This document shows positions 61,573 to 64,000 of a DNA stretch of 64,000 nucleotides, in pieces. The DNA is from Billgrantia ethanolica (GTDB lineage Bacteria; Pseudomonadota; Gammaproteobacteria; Pseudomonadales; Halomonadaceae), in assembly GCF_021404305.1 (NCBI RefSeq), contig NZ_JABFTX010000002.1, forward strand, positions 1 to 64,000. Reading direction: 5' to 3'. Below the pieces are notes generated by a model. It saw only the letters and a program-made list of their open reading frames with translations, had not been told where the DNA came from and ran no database searches. Position 1 is the first letter of the stretch. Each line of letters starts with the position of its first letter. Both the position numbers and the translations under genes were made by a program.

Positions 61573-62583
61573 TCAGTGCTGGCGCTCCACCGCGAGTCGA
61601 GCCAGGTCGGCCATGCTGTCGCGGTAGCGGCTGGGCGGCAGGAAGTCGAGCTGCTCCAGCGCCTTGGCCGACATCTCTTCGGCCCGTGCCCGGGTGTAGT
61701 CCAGCGCGCCGGTATCGCGCACGATGGCCAGCACCTCGTCGAGCCGTTCGAGCCCGCCCTGACGAATGGCCTGGCGGATCGTCCTGGCCTGGTCCGGGGT
61801 GCCGGCAGCCATGGCCTGGATCAGTGGCAGGGTCGGCTTGCCCTCGGCCAGATCGTCGCCCACGTTCTTGCCCATCGCCTTGGCGTCGCCCTGGTAGTCG
61901 AGCAGGTCGTCGACGAGCTGGAACGCCAGCCCCAGGTAGCGGCCATAAAGCTGCAGCGCCGCTTCCTGCTGCGGGTCGGCCTCGGCCAGCACCGCGCCGC
62001 TGTGGGTGGCGGCCTCGAACAGCATGGCGGTCTTGCCCTGGATGGTCTCGAAGTAGACGGTCTCGTCGACGTCGGGGTTGCCCACGTTGGTCAACTGCTG
62101 CACCTCGCCCTCGGCAATGATGCAGGTGGCGCCGGAAAGTATGCCCATGATCTTCAGCGAGCCGATCTCCACCATCATCTGGAAGGAGCGCGAGTAGAGG
62201 TAGTCGCCCACCAGCACGGAGGGGGCGTTGCCCCAGGCGTCGTTGGCGGTGGCGCGGCCGCGGCGCATGCGGGATTCGTCGACCACGTCATCGTGCAGCA
62301 GGGTCGAGGTGTGCATGAACTCGATCAGCGTGGCCAGCGAGATGTGCTTGTCGCCCTGATAGCCCAAGGCGCGGGCGGCCAGCAGTACCAACAGCGGGCG
62401 CAGTCGCTTGCCGCCGCTGGCGATGATGTACTGACCGATGGTCTCGACCAGCGGCACCCGCGAGGCCAACTGCTCCTTGATGGTGCGGTTGACCGCGGCA
62501 AAATCGTCGGCGACCGCCGCGTGCAGCGACGAAGAGGCGGTGGTGTTGCTGTCAGTCGAACGGGAAGAGGCGTTGGCTGGCAT
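61573..62583 (-). CDS. ispB: octaprenyl diphosphate synthase
   Basis: Makes the long isoprenoid chain of ubiquinone and menaquinone from farnesyl diphosphate and isopentenyl diphosphate. The 336 residues contain GGKRLRP (57-63) and both aspartate motifs, DDVVD (98-102, followed by RRG) and DDLLD (225-229). A Ser/Thr-rich N-terminus of about 20 residues precedes the family start, so a later start is possible, though ATG 62583 is used here. The gene stands divergent to rplU-rpmA-obgE, a conserved gammaproteobacterial arrangement. Confidence 0.95.
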   Translation of the reverse strand: MPANASSRSTDSNTTASSSLHAAVADDFAAVNRTIKEQLASRVPLVETIGQYIIASGGKRLRPLLVLLAARALGYQGDKHISLATLIEFMHTSTLLHDDVVDESRMRRGRATANDAWGNAPSVLVGDYLYSRSFQMMVEIGSLKIMGILSGATCIIAEGEVQQLTNVGNPDVDETVYFETIQGKTAMLFEAATHSGAVLAEADPQQEAALQLYGRYLGLAFQLVDDLLDYQGDAKAMGKNVGDDLAEGKPTLPLIQAMAAGTPDQARTIRQAIRQGGLERLDEVLAIVRDTGALDYTRARAEEMSAKALEQLDFLPPSRYRDSMADLARLAVERQH

Positions 62584-62729
62584 GAGGCAGTGTCATCGGG
62601 CTGTTGGGCCGGCATGCCGGACATGGCAGTGGCCTTGGGCTGCGGCTCATGCTATGGCCCGCCCATGTGGGCGTCAAGCTACGCCGCGGCGGGTGTCTGC
62701 GGCGACGTCTCAACCAGTGTGGGCAGTGC

Positions 62730-62758
62730 TTGATAGGCCCGCGGCGCGCGGTTATAAT
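62730..62758 (+). promoter_or_regulatory. promoter of rplU-rpmA
   Basis: TTGATA (62730-62735) and a perfect TATAAT (62753-62758) with a 17-base spacer and a GC-rich gcgcggcc discriminator, 105 bases before rplU. The remainder of the 279-base ispB-rplU gap shows no gene. Confidence 0.88.
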
Positions 62759-62862
62759 GCGCGGCCCACTCATCATGCTCCCTGTCAGATGGCTGCCGAA
62801 AGAGGCGCCACTCGAAGCAGGCCGATGAAGAGCCAACCCCGATGAGTTCTGGAGAGAGACAC

Positions 62863-63174
62863 ATGTACGCTGTTATCAAGAGCGGTGGCAAGCAGTACCG
62901 CGTTCAGGAAGGCCAGACTCTCAAGCTCGAGAAGCTGGAAATCCCCACCGGCGAAACCATCGAGTTCGATGAGGTGCTGCTGGTTGCCAACGGCGACGAC
63001 GTGACCGTCGGCGCTCCGCTGGTCGCGGGCGCCAAGGTGGCTGCCGAGATCGTTTCCCACGGCCGTGGCGAGAAGATCCGCATCATCAAGTTCCGTCGTC
63101 GCAAGCATCACATGAAGCGTCAGGGCCACCGTCAGTGGTTCACTGAAGTCAAGATCACCGGGATTTCCGCCTAA
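62863..63174 (+). CDS. rplU: 50S ribosomal protein L21
   Basis: 23S-binding protein beside L20. The 103 residues equal the E. coli length and start [14 protein letters not shown]; the basic [15 protein letters not shown] (about 80-94) binds RNA. ATG 62863 follows GGAGAGAG; an in-frame ATG at 62842 is in the leader. It is coupled to rpmA 32 bases downstream. Confidence 0.98.
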   Translation: MYAVIKSGGKQYRVQEGQTLKLEKLEIPTGETIEFDEVLLVANGDDVTVGAPLVAGAKVAAEIVSHGRGEKIRIIKFRRRKHHMKRQGHRQWFTEVKITGISA

Positions 63175-63206
63175 GCGGCTTCCCCTTAACGAGCGAGGAC
63201 TTTGCA

Positions 63207-63464
63207 ATGGCTCATAAGAAGGCAGCCGGCTCTACGCGTAACGGCCGCGATTCAGAATCCAAACGCCTTGGTGTCAAGCTGTTCGGCGGCCAGGCCGTCA
63301 CCGCTGGCAACATCATCGTGCGTCAGCGCGGCACCCGCTTCCACGCCGGTACCGGCGTCGGCATCGGCCGCGACCACACTCTGTTCGCTCTGAGCGACGG
63401 TGTGATCAAGTTCGAGACCAAGGGTCCGAAGAACCGCAAGTTCGTCAGCGTCGTCTCTGCCTGA
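63207..63464 (+). CDS. rpmA: 50S ribosomal protein L27
   Basis: Its flexible N-terminus reaches the peptidyl-transferase centre. The 85 residues start [21 protein letters not shown] directly after Met, with no cleavable Firmicutes-type leader, then [16 protein letters not shown] strong terminator follows the stop. Confidence 0.98.
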   Translation: MAHKKAAGSTRNGRDSESKRLGVKLFGGQAVTAGNIIVRQRGTRFHAGTGVGIGRDHTLFALSDGVIKFETKGPKNRKFVSVVSA

Positions 63465-63482
63465 GAACGCACGAACCGGTAA

Positions 63483-64000
<518 letters not shown>

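Overview
The window is about 64 kb of GC-rich DNA from a gammaproteobacterium, most probably a Halomonas-like member of the Halomonadaceae. The class is supported by a three-helix SecE, an L10 leader upstream of rplJ, a FabA/FabB pair, RapA, IspB and the order uvrA - YajR-type MFS - ssb. The genus is an inference from overall protein resemblance and base composition.

Region 1 (1-3.4 kb): end of an rRNA operon (23S 3' end, 5S, then two degenerate copies of the 5S tail with four terminator hairpins), birA-coaX, and four tRNA genes (Tyr, Gly, Thr, Trp). The tuf gene often found between tRNA-Thr and tRNA-Trp is absent.

Region 2 (3.4-33.8 kb): an uninterrupted transcription/translation block on the + strand: secE-nusG, rplKA, rplJL, rpoBC, rpsLG-fusA-tuf, the S10 operon (rpsJ to rpsQ), the spc operon (rplN to rpmJ with secY) and the alpha operon (rpsM to rplQ with rpoA). 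Candidate regulatory RNAs lie before rplK and rplJ, between rpsJ and rplC, and between rpmJ and rpsM.

Region 3 (33.8-44.5 kb): uvrA, a YajR-like MFS protein, ssb, an RmlD-like protein lacking the usual NAD-binding glycines, an acyltransferase (plsC family), fabB-fabA, and a PAS-GGDEF-EAL membrane protein.

Region 4 (44.5-53.1 kb): the most interesting part. A minus-strand operon runs merR/litR-like regulator, photolyase, SnoaL-like protein, short-chain dehydrogenase, FAD amine-oxidase-like protein, DUF1365 protein, and cyclopropane-fatty-acid-synthase-like methyltransferase, with several 4-base overlaps. The regulator resembles LitR/CarH but lacks the cobalamin-binding histidines. A shared GTGTACAA motif lies upstream of the regulator and again between a CbiX-like chelatase and a TIGR01777 epimerase. 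I read this as a light/photooxidative-stress regulon combining DNA repair and membrane-lipid modification.

Region 5 (53.1-64 kb): rapA, a membrane thioredoxin with an Lgt-like N-terminus, a small membrane protein, a ClsC-like phospholipase D lipoprotein, a remnant of a DASS transporter next to a UspA protein, a PAS-PAS-GGDEF cyclase, an orphan terminator, tRNA-Pro, ispB, and divergently rplU-rpmA-obgE (obgE cut by the window end). No CRISPR array, insertion sequence or prophage was seen.
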